Notes: generated from the sequence alone by a model not told the origin. A stretch of 64,000 nt of DNA from Prorocentrum cordatum (GCA_963575745.1 CAUYUJ010017627.1:697472-761471), one strand, 5' to 3'; shown: positions 53,585 to 63,999, numbered from the stretch's first letter. Made by a program: numbers and translations.

Positions 53585-54235
53585 ACCACAAGGGGGCTCC
53601 GGCCAAGACATGACGAATATCGAAGAACTGGCTGACGCACCGATGCAAGACAATGGCGCCAGAGACACTCCAGAAGCCGAACCGCCACAGGCAGGCGGAT
53701 AGCTTCATATTATTCATGAGGAATCAGGAGCGGATCTCAGGGCACATATTATGAATGCGTGGTGCGCAACTTCAGGAGGAAAGAGAACTACTGGGGGCAA
53801 CTCCAATCGACGACCTACACTGCACCCACACACATGATCACCGACAACAGTGCACTGGCCACCGCATCGGAAGATTAGCGGGGGCACCTGCCTACGTGGA
53901 ATAATCCGCATAAAATAGACACGACGGAGACACATCATGTCTCATTGCGCTCCGCGGGGCGAAGACAACGCTTGAGGATCTGACTTTGATGGGCATGGAC
54001 AATATGTAGAAAGTTGCTTCACTGCAGACATGTCAAAGGAAGTCCGTTCCGAAAAAGAACGCAAGATGCTGGACTTCGACCGCGCGCGTCCACGATGCGA
54101 GTATATGCGGCTGCTGCAGGCGAACGAGCTGCAGTCGTCAAGGGGGGCGATCTCCTCGCGAGGGCCGGCATGCAGGCGAATCCAGTCAAGGTATCTAAAG
54201 CCCAATATACTGAACCCAACGCATGGTTTGACAAC
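53585..54235 (+). other. Linker between integrase and reverse transcriptase (copia copy 2)
   Basis: Short frames on both strands. The last hairpin copy (53878-53891) lies here. CRHVKGSPF, FTADMSKEVRSEKE and KVSKAQYTEPNAWFDN hint at the pre-RT part of the polyprotein seen in copy 1 as EAEVIFHSVHEG. Confidence 0.4.
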
Positions 54236-55140
54236 GTGTGCTTTTAAACATTCAGGATATAGCAATGGCGTCAAACATCATGGCTTCGAGATACGCATAC
54301 AAGTGGAAGTTCGTCAATAACGAGAAGGGCGAGATGGACCGCGCCGTTGGACTACGTTTGGTACTTAGGGGGTTCATGGGCCTCGAAGCCTTCGACGCGG
54401 GAGCTTTCTCGGGAACGGCGCGGCGGTCGAGTCGGAGACTAGTCGCTAGCGCGGCGGCGCGCAATAAGCGATGGATCATTGCTTCCCTCGATATCAACAT
54501 GGCTTCCCTGAAGGGACTCACCCGCCAGGAGCTTGCTGAAGCAATTTGTAAAAACGAAGGCGCGGCGTGCTTTGCACTGCCGCCTAGGCCAGCATCTGCG
54601 CATAGACCCCTCCCAGGATTTGCGCACTTCGAAGAGTCAAAGCACTGCTTGCAGCGCCTCGAGCCAGGCACCGGCCCCAAGGATGCGCCAGAAGCCATCT
54701 CACTGAAGCTCAGAAAGACCACGAGAGGTTTGGTCTCAGGTCCACGCCCAATGACGAGGAGTTCGAGACTTGCCCCGACCTACTTACAGCCGAGCACGTT
54801 GATTACATCAATATGGCTATAGACAGGCACGTCAAGTGAGTTGAGGATACTTTTGGCAAATGTAACGCTGCGAGGTGCATGAAGGATGGGGTTACACTTG
54901 GTCAAGGGGAATACATAGAACAGCTCCGTCTCATACAACCTCCTGAACTCACCGGCGCAAGCGCTGGCGCCAAGGCATCGAATATGGCCAACGACATGAT
55001 TGTCTGCCTCAGAGGCGCCTTGGCTTACGCCGTAATCGCACAGGTTCGTTTCGAGAAACGACCGACGTGCAAGTGCGACGAGCGAACGCGATTACCAGAA
55101 AGTTGCAGGCTTGCCTTAAGAAGATCGCCTGTCAATCGAT
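54236..55140 (+). pseudogene. Reverse transcriptase (copia copy 2)
   Basis: A 194-codon frame carries ASRYAYKWKFVNNEKGEMDR, LRLVLRGFMGLEAFDAGAFS, GTARRSSRRLVASAAA and motif A as SLDINMASLKG (Asp 54490-54492), then CFALPPRP. These are ordered as in copia reverse transcriptases. Motif C, in a second frame, is AEHVDYINMAID at 54792-54827, where HVDD is expected and is found in copy 1. The second catalytic Asp is therefore Tyr. LGQGEYIEQLRLIQPPEL and MIVCLRGALAYAV follow, matching the thumb. Confidence 0.78.
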
Positions 55141-55858
55141 GACTCCAACGGGTGAGGTCGATCTGCGCAACGACTCCGGTTGCCGGCGTCTCAGCGGAGA
55201 TGCCGAGGACGAGGTCGAAGGCAATGGCATTCGCGGTGCAAGCCTGCTACGGCGTGGGCGCACGCACGCTGGCAAGCCCATCGCCCATCTTGCCGACGCG
55301 TGCGGCAAGTCTCACCGCTCGCAGGTCCGCTCGAGCTACTCAGCAGAAAAGCAGCGGTCCACAACCTGGGGGACTGCAATCCCACGATCGTCACTCTTCG
55401 AGAACTCTACGCAGGGCCGCTTACACCCACTCAGCTGAATGCTATAGTGGAGATGGTTGACCCGAGCATTACGGTCACGTTGACCATCGTAGCATAATAC
55501 GTACTCAAGTTCAAGTTTTTGTCAAGCAAAGACCCGACGAAGCCGACTGAGTGTACAATTTTGGGACGCATCAGTTGGACGCGACAGATGATGGAGCGAG
55601 GTATCGTGCATTGTGCGCAGTGGTGTGACACTCGCGACATGACCGTGGATGGCCACACCAAAGGGAGCATCGACAGAGACATGCCCCTACTGGTCACGGG
55701 AGGAACGCAATCCTTCAAGCCCGATTTAAACGACACGCTCCATACAGGGCTGGCCAGACAAGATCGTCTGAGCCGCTTCAGGAGCAATCGCCTGCAAGGT
55801 GACTTGCGTGCGAGACAACTTGCTTGCAACGGCAGTTGCGCGCGGGCCAACCTTCTTT
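55138..55858 (+). pseudogene. RNase H (copia copy 2)
   Basis: GEVDLRNDSGCRRLSGDAED opens the domain, with the first acid in N-D-S-G. AGKPIAHLADACGKSHRSQV and RSSYSAE correspond to the S-x-K and R-S-T/S-x-x-A-E segment. The C-terminal part in a new frame reads HCAQWCDTRDMTVDGHTKGS and IDRDMPLLV, the typical end of copia polyproteins (D-x-L-T-K in other lineages). The right LTR-like repeat starts about 80 bp beyond. Confidence 0.75.
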
Positions 55859-55934
55859 GTTGAGCCCGCCTGCTGCTGCCTACCTTGTGCATATTGCGTT
55901 TTGCTGCATAGCGGGCGGCGGACTCACGTTTCGT

Positions 55935-56215
55935 CTCCTCCCTCCGACTTTAAAGGAGGCCGTGGCAAAGGCGAGACATAGCGAGTGTGCGTTGGCTGTT
56001 TGTGCGCAAGCGGCCGGCCGCCAACGTATGATTGGGCCTCATCGCGAGGCACGCCACTTGCCATTGAGACCGAAAACACATTCGCTTGACATGGCCCGTC
56101 GCTCCCGTGACGATTTCCTGCTCTTGGGACTATCGTTGTTACGGTGCAACAAAGTTGGACATGGGCTTCGTTTTCGGCAAAGCTTCTGGAAGGGCCCCCC
56201 AACCCCGTTCAAACT
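55935..56215 (+). repeat. LTR-like direct repeat, right copy
   Basis: Same ordered blocks as 40965-41255, beginning near AAAGGAGGCCGTGGC and ending near GGGCCCCCCAACCCC. It follows the RNase H end directly, the correct place for a 3' LTR. Confidence 0.75.
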
Positions 56216-56880
56216 GCGGGAGCCTTTTAGAGGCCTCTCGGGGCCTCTCGGGGCGTTTCTCGAGGGCATCTGGGCGCCTTTTGGGAGCCTCTCATGCCGG
56301 AGGATCGACATGTCCGTTCGTGTCCCCCGTCTGGGTTCCCTCTTGGAGCTGTCTTGGGGGCCTGTTGGGTTATTTGGGAGGCCTATGCGTCGGTATCAGG
56401 GGCCTCTTGGGCTGTTTTGGTGTGCCGGGAAGCCGACGAGACGAAAACGCTAGTTTTATATATATATAAAGAACTTCAAGCAAATATATGATGTTTGCCC
56501 CCTGGGGTCCTCTTCGGAGTGCTCTTGGAGGCCTTTCGGTACGTTTTGCTAACTTGTTGAGTCGTCTACTTTGGCGTCTTGGGCCGACAATTCGGTAATT
56601 CGCGGCCCTCGAGTACCGTTTTGGGGGCCTCTTGGGGCACTCCTGCCGCGTCTTAGGGCTTTTCTGGACCCCGGAACCGACCGGCTGGGGGGCGACCCGC
56701 CCCCCGGGATCCCCCCCTTGGGACCCACCCACTGGGTGTCCCCCCGCGGGGCCCCCCTCCCCACCCGGCGGGGAAGGGATCAAAGGGAAGGGACTTCTTT
56801 TCGAATCAGTTGCGACGTTGCCCAATGTCGGTTTGGCACGCGCGCTTAAGGATGAGGGCCCAGGGAAACGAGACGGGGGA
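56216..56880. repeat. Decamer-family array and CG-rich flank
   Basis: GGCCTCTCGGGGCC, GGGCCTCTTGGG and similar units to about 56660, then a CCCCCC/GGGG-rich part with GGGACCCACCCACTGGG. No gene is recognised. 56460-56490 has a short TATATA tract. Confidence 0.65.
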
Positions 56881-57239
56881 GGACGGAAACGACTATTAAA
56901 GAAGACAACGCGACGACGACGATGACGACGATGACGACGACGCGACGATTTGGAGGTTCGGCGGGTCCAGGAGGTGCGTTGAAGAGCTCGTGCTCCCCCT
57001 TGGGCCACCCGAATCCCCCCACTCTAGCAGGGCTTTGAAACCAGGGTACGGGAAAACGGGGAGGGGGGCAGCCAATTGCCTCGCATGCCTTGCTACCCCC
57101 AGCGCGCGGAAGTCGGCGGACACGCAGGCTCACTCAGGATCACATTCCCGTTGATTCGTTGCCTCTCAGACCCAATAGTCATTCTCAGACTCACTTGCAC
57201 TCGGACTTATTCATATCCAGATTCACACATTGGGCAGCC
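56881..57239. repeat. GAC tract and GGCGGGTCCAGGAGG segment; otherwise unassigned
   Basis: A GACGACGATGACGACGATG tract (56905-56945) precedes GGTTCGGCGGGTCCAGGAGG (56953-56972). Both elements also occur upstream of copia copy 2. The rest holds no recognised feature. Confidence 0.6.
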
Positions 57240-57770
57240 GCCAGGGTTGTATCACGGACATGGTCGTGCCCATATTGGTGGGGTTTATCGAGTAGATTGG
57301 CATTTTCGGAGGTAGACGCGTCTCCTTTCAGAGCTACATGATCGCGGGCATGATCGCGCTTTGATTGGTGGTGCCTCTCAAGTGTGCTCTCTTCGAGGCC
57401 CATGGATCACCTATACGTGACACGCATCGCGTTTGGGGTCGCCCAAGGGGGAGCCGACCAGTGTGGTATCATGGGCATGGTCGCGCCCTGATTGGTGGAG
57501 CCTCTCGAGCTGCACGACAGTTTTCGGAGGTAGGCGTATCTTCTTGTCAGAGCCCCATGATCAATCTGACGTGACTTGTATCGCCTTTTGGGCCTCCTAA
57601 GGTGGAACTGACCAGGTTGGCATCATGGGCACGCTCCCGTCCAGATTGGTGAGGCTTCTCGAATGGATTGGCCGTTTTGGGTGGCAGACGTCTTTTGTTC
57701 AAAGACCCGTGAACACCGCGATGTAGCAGGCATCGCACTCGGGTCTCGCGCAGATTGGTGAGATCCCTCG
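57240..57770. repeat. Degenerate tandem repeat, about four units of 90-150 bp
   Basis: ATCATGGGCATGGTCGCGCC, then ATTGGTGGAGCCTCTCGAG, and GTTTTCGGAGGTAGGCG farther on, recur with starts near 57250, 57345, 57467 and 57620. Spacing is irregular, so indels have accumulated. Confidence 0.7.
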
Positions 57771-58649
57771 TGCAAAGGTGCACACATGAGCATGCAACCC
57801 AGCTAAATCATACTGCAAAACAGGTTTTTTTGTTCTGGATGTGCCTGTCTGTGCACGACGTGCGTTGATGTGTCACGCCAATCGTAGCCATGCACATTGA
57901 GTATTTCGATGAAGGTACGCATTGAAGTGATGCAAGCGAATGCGTGTGCAACAGCGATGCGCCACACGCAGGACACTACGTTTGATCTCGCGAAACAATA
58001 TTTCGGCGAGTCGTGCAGCGAGTATTGGAATACGCGCGCAGATGTTTTTTTGAATTCATGTTACGCACGAGAGCACTTGGGCCGACACAGCGCCGATGCT
58101 CGCAGGGCAGGACCACCGCCCTGTCCGTAGCATATCAAATGATTATGTGTTTAAGCGTGCTACTTGACAGCAGTGTGGTTGGCACTGTCGTCAACGTGTG
58201 CTTTCATGACACACGTATGAATGACATATGTATGATAGAATTGCCATTTCATGTTGTTTAGCATGACGTTCATATATTGATGTTCTGTCCTGGTCCGCCA
58301 CATTTCTCCCGCAGGTAAGGTCTGTTGACACTTGTTTCGTTGTGCACATGTCTGGGCGCAAATGATTTGGCGATGGCCATGCCAACGGTAGTTGCACGGC
58401 TCTCAGCGCCCGACTTGCTCATTGATTTCTTCAAGGAAAACGACGCAGCCAAGGTTACGACTTCGCGGAGATTTTGGAACGCACATTTTTTTGAATGCCG
58501 TCGGGGCAGGGTGTCCCCGTGTGGTCTCCATCTCTCATTGGTGCATGGGGCACGTCAGGACGATTGTCAACCTTGTATGGTTGATGTTAGCCACGTTCCC
58601 AAAACAGCGTTTGCACTTCGGAGTTCTAACTTGGTCGTTTTAGGTAGTT
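57771..58649. other. Stretch without a recognised gene
   Basis: About 880 bp. A plus frame at 58325-58738 and shorter ones elsewhere show no known domain. 57890-58080 reads MRHTQDTTFDLAKQYFGESC in one frame, without a match I know. Confidence 0.4.
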
Positions 58650-58985
58650 GGCTGAGTATTCCGAAGGGTTCGCCTCGTTGCCGCCCGTGCCGCCTCGTGG
58701 GCGCCTCGTGGGCTCGTGCGTTGGGTGGGGTTCCCTAAGATTCGCCTCGTTCCCGCTCGTGCCGCCACATGGTCGCCGCGTGCGCCGGGGGGGTTTCCCG
58801 GAGTTGCGCCACGTTGCTGCCCGTGCCGCCGCGTGGGCGCGCGCCCCTCGGGCGCCCCTCGCGCTGGGTGGGTTCCCCGAACTTGCCCTGTGCTGTGAGA
58901 TTACACTACATTGCGTTCACCACATCGCTTACACCACCTAGCTTACATCGCATCGATTCCACAACGTGGCTTACATCACATGTGT
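58650..58985. repeat. Degenerate 62-71-bp GC-rich tandem repeat and CATCG-rich tail
   Basis: TTCGCCTCGTTGCCGCCCGT followed by GCCGCC recurs near 58670, 58741 and 58803, with GGGTGGGGTTCC-type segments between. A stretch of TTACATCGCATCG-like short repeats follows at 58898-58985. Confidence 0.7.
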
Positions 58986-60105
58986 TCTCTCCGGGATGGG
59001 GGGCATTCTCGTTCCTCCCTCCTTCGCCTTCTCCCAAGAGTTTCATCTGCAAGAGAGAGTCCCCCAGAAGGAGTCGGGAGTACCGGGGGGGGCTGCATTC
59101 ATGTTGTCGGCCGTTGAGGTCCCCGCTAGCGGGATCTCCTTCGGTATTGCCAAGATGTTCTTTGACCCCTGTTTTGGGCTCGACTCTAAGACACCCAGGG
59201 GGGCTATCCAACTCCCTCGGTGCTCATTTGGAACGTCTGCTTCGCAGGTGGTTGCCCCGAATAGCTCAGAATGGCCGGTGGAGCCAAATTACGAAGACGC
59301 CTACGGAGAATCGCTGCCGCCCCTTGCCTTTTTGGAAGCGCCCATGTGGCCGAAAGTTGGGCTAGAGCTTGGCCAAACTATCTGACCATGTGTTCCCCCA
59401 GCCGTCGTTGAAACCCGTCGGGGGGCACGTGAGGAAGACGAACATGAGGATACTGTTGGAAATGGATGAGGAGGACGAGGAGGAGGAAGAGCAAGAGGAA
59501 AAGGACGAGGAGGAGGAGGAGGGGACCTCTTGGAAGCCTACTGGGGCAGTCTTGGGGTCTCCAGGGAGTTTCCTGGGAGCCTCTTGGAGGCCTCTTGGGG
59601 GTCTCTTTCTGTGTGTGAAGACCGTTCATCGCACTTTTCGATATGCCCTGCAATCCTCTCGGCTGAGGTATTGGACATTGGACATCATTCGCGCCCCTGC
59701 TTCCGCGGGCGCATGGAGGAAACACTTGATGATTTTTCATACTCCTCTACCTGCGGACCCCTACGGTAGGTTCGATTCATTGGTCGTTAACCTCCGTTCA
59801 CAGGTTATCAGCCTCTTCCATGACGTTCTCAGTTGCGACACCCCGCGCCGCCTTTGAGCCTCACGCGTGGGCGTCGTGACGACACGGATAGGGCTGTAGG
59901 ACAGGGAGTAGTACCGCAGTCCCCCTTTCCAGGAAAAGGCAGCGCCGATGCATGCTTCCAAGCCGCGCTTCGACGCGCGCAGCAGGTCGACGTGGATTAT
60001 TTCCCTTCTTCCGTGCCAGTTCGATCGTACACCCCAGGGTTTTGGACCCAGCGTACAGTCGACCGCTCAGTCAGTGATGCCAACATTAAGTGAGAACCTT
60101 CGCCA
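58986..60105. other. Unassigned stretch with a purine tract and decamer repeats
   Basis: A plus frame 58966-59385 (139 codons, LPPLAFLEAPMWPKVGLELG near its end) shows no known domain. 59460-59525 is a GAGGAGGAC purine tract that encodes Glu/Asp. 59525-59620 is a GGCCTCTTGG decamer array. 59630-60100 has nothing recognised. Confidence 0.45.
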
Positions 60106-62311
60106 GTGGGATCACCCGCGGAGGCCTTCGGAACCACCGATGGATTCGCTTCGCCTTTTCCCCCAACCTTCGCAGGTGAGAGCGCCCCCGGTGGCGCGAA
60201 CGAAACGTCTGCTCCGAGCGCTTCCGCGCGACGCCGTCACTGGGACACCAAAGGTCATTCGAACCCCGCTTCGGTTCCCGTGTCTGGGCACGTGCGATCA
60301 ATCGAGGAGCGTAGTGGAACGTCTTCACAACGAGTCCCCGATCGGTATCATTTCCAAGCCCAGCACCGGGACACCAGCCGCAACCCCTCACAGCGGCGCT
60401 CGCTGCAGAGTTCCTTGCGGCGTGACATACCGCCACATGCATCGCCATCCGCCGCTGAATTGGCAGAGTTCATACGCCGGTCTGAAACTTACACGACCCA
60501 ACAGTTGTCGTGTTGTGCTGCCACAGACGTTGCTTGCGCGACGCAGAGAGCAAATTTGAGGCCAGGGATCCAGCGTGCTCTTGCCCTGGTCGACGTTCGG
60601 CTCGCCGGATACCGATCGATCCTCAGTGAGGTCCAATATCAAGTTGACCATGTGGAGTGGTGCTGGCTCCATTGCAACCCAGACTCTCCGCGACTACTTT
60701 TTCGCCATGGAGGAGCAGCTCGTGAGCGTCAGGGATACGGGCGCTGCCGCTGCCAGGGCTCTACACGACGATATTCTGACATTGCGGCGAGTTTTTGCCG
60801 GTGAGGTACATGGTACCATGGATCATCAAATTCGTGATGATTTCATTGCGTTGTGTGATCATTTCGAAGTGGCCACTGCCAAATTTCATTCCGAGGGTAC
60901 CATAACCACGTCCGAGTTGCACGGCAAGCTGTGCACTGCCGAAATGGCTAAGGCGTGACGTTCTGATGTATGAGAGGGGCGCGTGCCAGCCCTCGAGCAC
61001 CGAGTTTCCACGGTCGAACAGCAGTTTCCTTGCGTGCAAACTGGTTTGGCTGAGTTGCATTGTGCACGGGCCCAGACGGCGCAGATGGGCGCCCCGACTT
61101 CTGTTTGCGATTTCGCCCCCCTCGCTGCCGAGATGGCCGAAGTAAGGAAGGTGGCGGACCACGCGCAGCCACGACTCGCCCAGACCTCCCACGAAAGAGA
61201 CGCTGAACAGGCGCGGGCGGAGGAAGCCCTCACCCGTTTGGAAGTAGAGCGCGAAGCGCACAACCGACCGTTCCAGGACTTAGAGCACCAGCTGGACTGG
61301 TGCTCCCAGCGAACTCACGACACCAACGACGAGGCGCGCGGTCTCCGGCAGGGCGTCGCGCAGTTGCAGAACGGTCTCGCGACCACAGAAGCTGCCATGA
61401 AGGCGCGCGTTAGCGACGCCAAGATCCACTGCCGCTGTCAACTTCTAGAAACCACTACGGACGTCGCCCCGAACCTCGCCGACGGTGGCGTCCGCGCAGG
61501 ACAGCCGCGACGCACGCCGCCAAAAGGTGTCTCTGCAGCAGTCCCAATGCAGACATGTCGCGCATCTCCTGTGCGCGCGCCATCGCCGACTCCACCGATG
61601 CCGTCGCATGATATATCACAGCGTTCTCTTGGTGACACCACGCAGATCCAGGCGTCAGATGCTGCTCGCGCTCCTCAACTGCCGCGCGCTACTCACTTAC
61701 AAGGGCGGCGACAAATCGCCAGGGTGAACTTCGGCAGCGCTTCCGGACGCCCTGCCGAGGCACGCGCCTGTCTCTTCGTTGCTGAACACCCCGACAGGGC
61801 AGCGGTGACTTCGAGTGCGCCGACTGCCTGCCCGCCGCTGAACATTCGGCTGTCCTTGCTACTGAGCCCCCGCTGCCGCGCGAAGAACGTCAAAGCTCGG
61901 GGGCGCAGGGCCGGCCGCGTGTCGAAAGGCAGACGCGTCGATTGGCCGTGCTACAATCCCACGAAGTCACGGAAGTCGATGGCGCCACGCGCGACTTCGA
62001 CCGCCTATAATTCATCTGCATGCGAGTCGACGACGTCCAACGGTTCATCGTGGATATGGGACAATCTACAATTGGAGCGCCGTAATCCACCGGGCGCGAA
62101 GATGCTCGAGTCACTGCTCCGTGCCCAGATCCGCAGACACCCGTCGTTGAAGAAAGACACGCGCCACTACAACGAGATGAAGATGGGCGACTCCAATCGC
62201 GCGCGCGGTTGGCTACGAGAACGCGCGTCGGTCAACGCCGAGACGCGCGGACTTGAAGGCGGCCAGCGCAACCTCGAGCGCGAGACGATTCGCCGCGAAC
62301 TGGCCGCGTGA
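60106..62311 (+). pseudogene. Coiled-coil reading frame, probably gag-like, broken
   Basis: The N-terminal part (60106 to about 60660) is Pro/Ser/Arg-rich and ends AELAEFIRRSETYTTQQLSC and LVDVRLAGYRSILSEVQYQV. A frame change near 60660 leads to YFFAMEEQLVSVRDTGAAAA and DDFIALCDHFEVATAKFHSE. Two TGA codons lie in frame 21 bp apart (60956 and 60974). The same frame then continues open for over 440 codons with heptad-like stretches ERDAEQARAEEALTRLEVER and ARGLRQGVAQLQNGLATTEA. The last part is basic. Long coiled coil followed by CCCH-like fingers suggests retroelement gag; a host coiled-coil pseudogene is the alternative. Confidence 0.5.
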
Positions 62312-63400
62312 GCATCGTGCCAGGCAGGCCGTTGCAAAAAGGGCGAACGGTGCAAAGTGCTACGCGCTGGCTCTGGCAACCGCCCCACGCCGCGGCATCC
62401 TAGACGCGCGTCGCAGGGCAGCGCGGGCGCCCGCGAGAAACGACCTGCCACGGGGTGAGCCGCGCAACGGCCGCCCTCAGACGGAGGCGCCGAGACGCCG
62501 TTTCTCCCCCGCAAAACATGGCGCCTGCCCGCGACGAGACCGGCGCAGATGGCCTCGCGCTGCAAAGTTTACCTTCTTCACTGACCCGGGCAAAAGCTGC
62601 AAGTTGGGCAGCGGCTGCCGCTGCGCCCTCATTGCGTTTGGCGCGGAGACCCCCGAGAGGGGCCCTAGCCGCGCCCGCAGTCAGGACAGCCGCAACAGGG
62701 CGTCCTCCCCCGGACGTGCGGGGGACGACCAATGCCCCCCATGCGGGGTGCGCCAGGGCTCGCGGAGTCCCGGGCGGCCCCCGCGGCGACCCCGCTATCC
62801 TTCGCGGGGCGGCAGCAGCGGCAGTAGCGGCAGCAGCGGCAGCAGCGGCGCGCGGTTGCCCACGACGCGCTACAGGGGCCGCGCACATGCAGCGCCGCGA
62901 CGCGGCCAGCGACGAGACCAAACGCGCGCGATTCGCGAAAAGTCCTCGGCGGCCGCATCTACGCGCGCCACCGCAGAACCGCGACGTCACATGCGTTTCG
63001 ACTTCGACAACATCGGCGTCGCCGCCGACCCTGTGCCCATGCGGCGGCGACTGGCCACATTGCTGCCGAAGCCAACAGGGGCGACCCCTTGTCGCGCCCT
63101 ACCCGCCGCCGGACTGGCGGCTGCAGGACGGCGCCGAGGCGCTCCGAGCCTGCCGGCTCGAGACGCAGAAGTGGCGCGACGACCTTCCTACCCCGGCCAG
63201 ACTTGCCGCGGCGCCAGCCCCGCCGTCCGACGACGGCCCGGCGTCGGCGGCCAAGCCCGCGACCGAGCCCACCATGCCGACGTGGTCAACACGTGGTCAA
63301 CGGCAATGTTGTCACGGACGCGGATTTTGGACAGTGGTTCTGCTCGCCGCGCCCAGGACATAGCCGACCTCGCACAGCGCGAAACCACCGACGCGCGCGT
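62312..63400 (+). pseudogene. CCCH-like fingers in Ala/Arg-rich sequence
   Basis: In one frame CKKGERCKVLR (about 62338-62370) and in another CKLGSGCRCAL (about 62597-62629) fit C-x5-C-x3-H with the His replaced (Arg, Leu). CCCH fingers of this spacing occur in gag proteins of dinoflagellate copia elements. Their place just after the coiled-coil frame supports a shared origin. A GGCAGC hexamer run (62808-62850) encodes Ser/Gly. The remainder is low complexity. Confidence 0.4.
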
Positions 63401-63999
63401 GGGGCGCGAGCAAATTGGAATTTGCCAATGGCAACATCATCGCCACCGAGCGCGTCTAACTGCATTTCCCACGCACTGGGCTATCCATGTCCGCCCTTGC
63501 GATGGACAGCTGCCCTTCGGCGCTGTCAGTGGGGCAACTGGTGCAAGGCGACGGCTGTCGATGACTGCGGGATCCACAACTGGGCCACTTGTTGCAGGAC
63601 CCACAGGGCTAATGGCATGAGGTTGCAGTGCGCACCCGCATCCCATAGCTCAATTTCAACGACTTCGAACGGACGCAACCGCCCAAGCTGTTCGCCGCAT
63701 CGCAAGCGCCAGGGCGCCCGCGACACCTCGCGGCAAGGCGGGCGCGCTGATCGGCGCCAACGCATGCGTTGTGCCCCGAAAACACGGAGAGCCCCCCGCC
63801 TTCGGCATTGGCAAGTGATCGACCGCAACCATATGATCACTCCCCGCGCCGACGAGTTCGCGTTTCACGTCGTGGAACTGCTCGCTGGATCCAGCAACAT
63901 TTACTCGAGCCATCGGTCATCTTCCCCGCCAGAACTCCAAAGACCGAGAAGACAACGGAGACCGCTAGGACTGCCAGGTCCATCGCTGACGTTGCCTGT
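63401..63999. other. Unassigned end of the window
   Basis: Overlapping frames on both strands. The minus strand reads EVVEIELWDAGAHCNLMPLA at about 63600-63670, which faintly resembles a retroviral-type aspartic protease motif (D-x-G-A) but lies opposite to the plus-strand gag-like frame. Nothing else is recognised. Confidence 0.3.

Larger units (their letters stand above)
43131..53891 (+). repeat. Dispersed 14-nt hairpin repeat, about 27 copies
   Basis: Consensus GCRGG, a four-base loop, CCYGC. Starts: 43131, 43238, 43533, 44129, 44431, 44458, 44641, 44985, 45018, 45633, 46459, 46627, 47244 (7-nt loop), 47271, 47776, 47875, 47902, 48616, 48967, 48991, 49236, 49428, 50881 (weak), 51987, 52102, 53269, 53878. 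Loops include GGCA, GCAA, GGAA, GAAA, GCGA, GCCA and AAAA. Stem position 3 is A only when position 12 is T. All copies lie in the sense orientation, and nearly all are read as Ala-Gly-X-Pro-Ala. Two further copies are at 14321-14346 in copia copy 1. Confidence 0.85.
40965..56215 (+). mobile_element. Ty1/copia retrotransposon, copy 2, about 15 kb with LTR-like ends
   Basis: Direct repeats at about 40965-41255 and 55935-56215 enclose gag-like, CCHC, RING-H2, aspartic protease, integrase, reverse transcriptase and RNase H segments, all on the plus strand and in copia order. A typical copia element is about 5 kb, so this one is roughly three times longer. The extra length lies mostly between the zinc knuckle and the protease (42990-48270). 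Frame changes occur every few hundred bases, so it is not active as written. About 27 copies of a 14-nt hairpin are scattered through 43131-53891. Confidence 0.75.

Noticed and set aside
58125-58146. Second spliced-leader-like site beginning TCCGTAGC
   Set aside because: Only the first eight bases match; the rest diverges from the leader.
62253-63620. A 455-codon frame as an intact gene
   Set aside because: Arg/Ala/Pro-rich reading of GC-rich DNA; the finger motifs fall in two different frames, so the frame is not one coherent protein.
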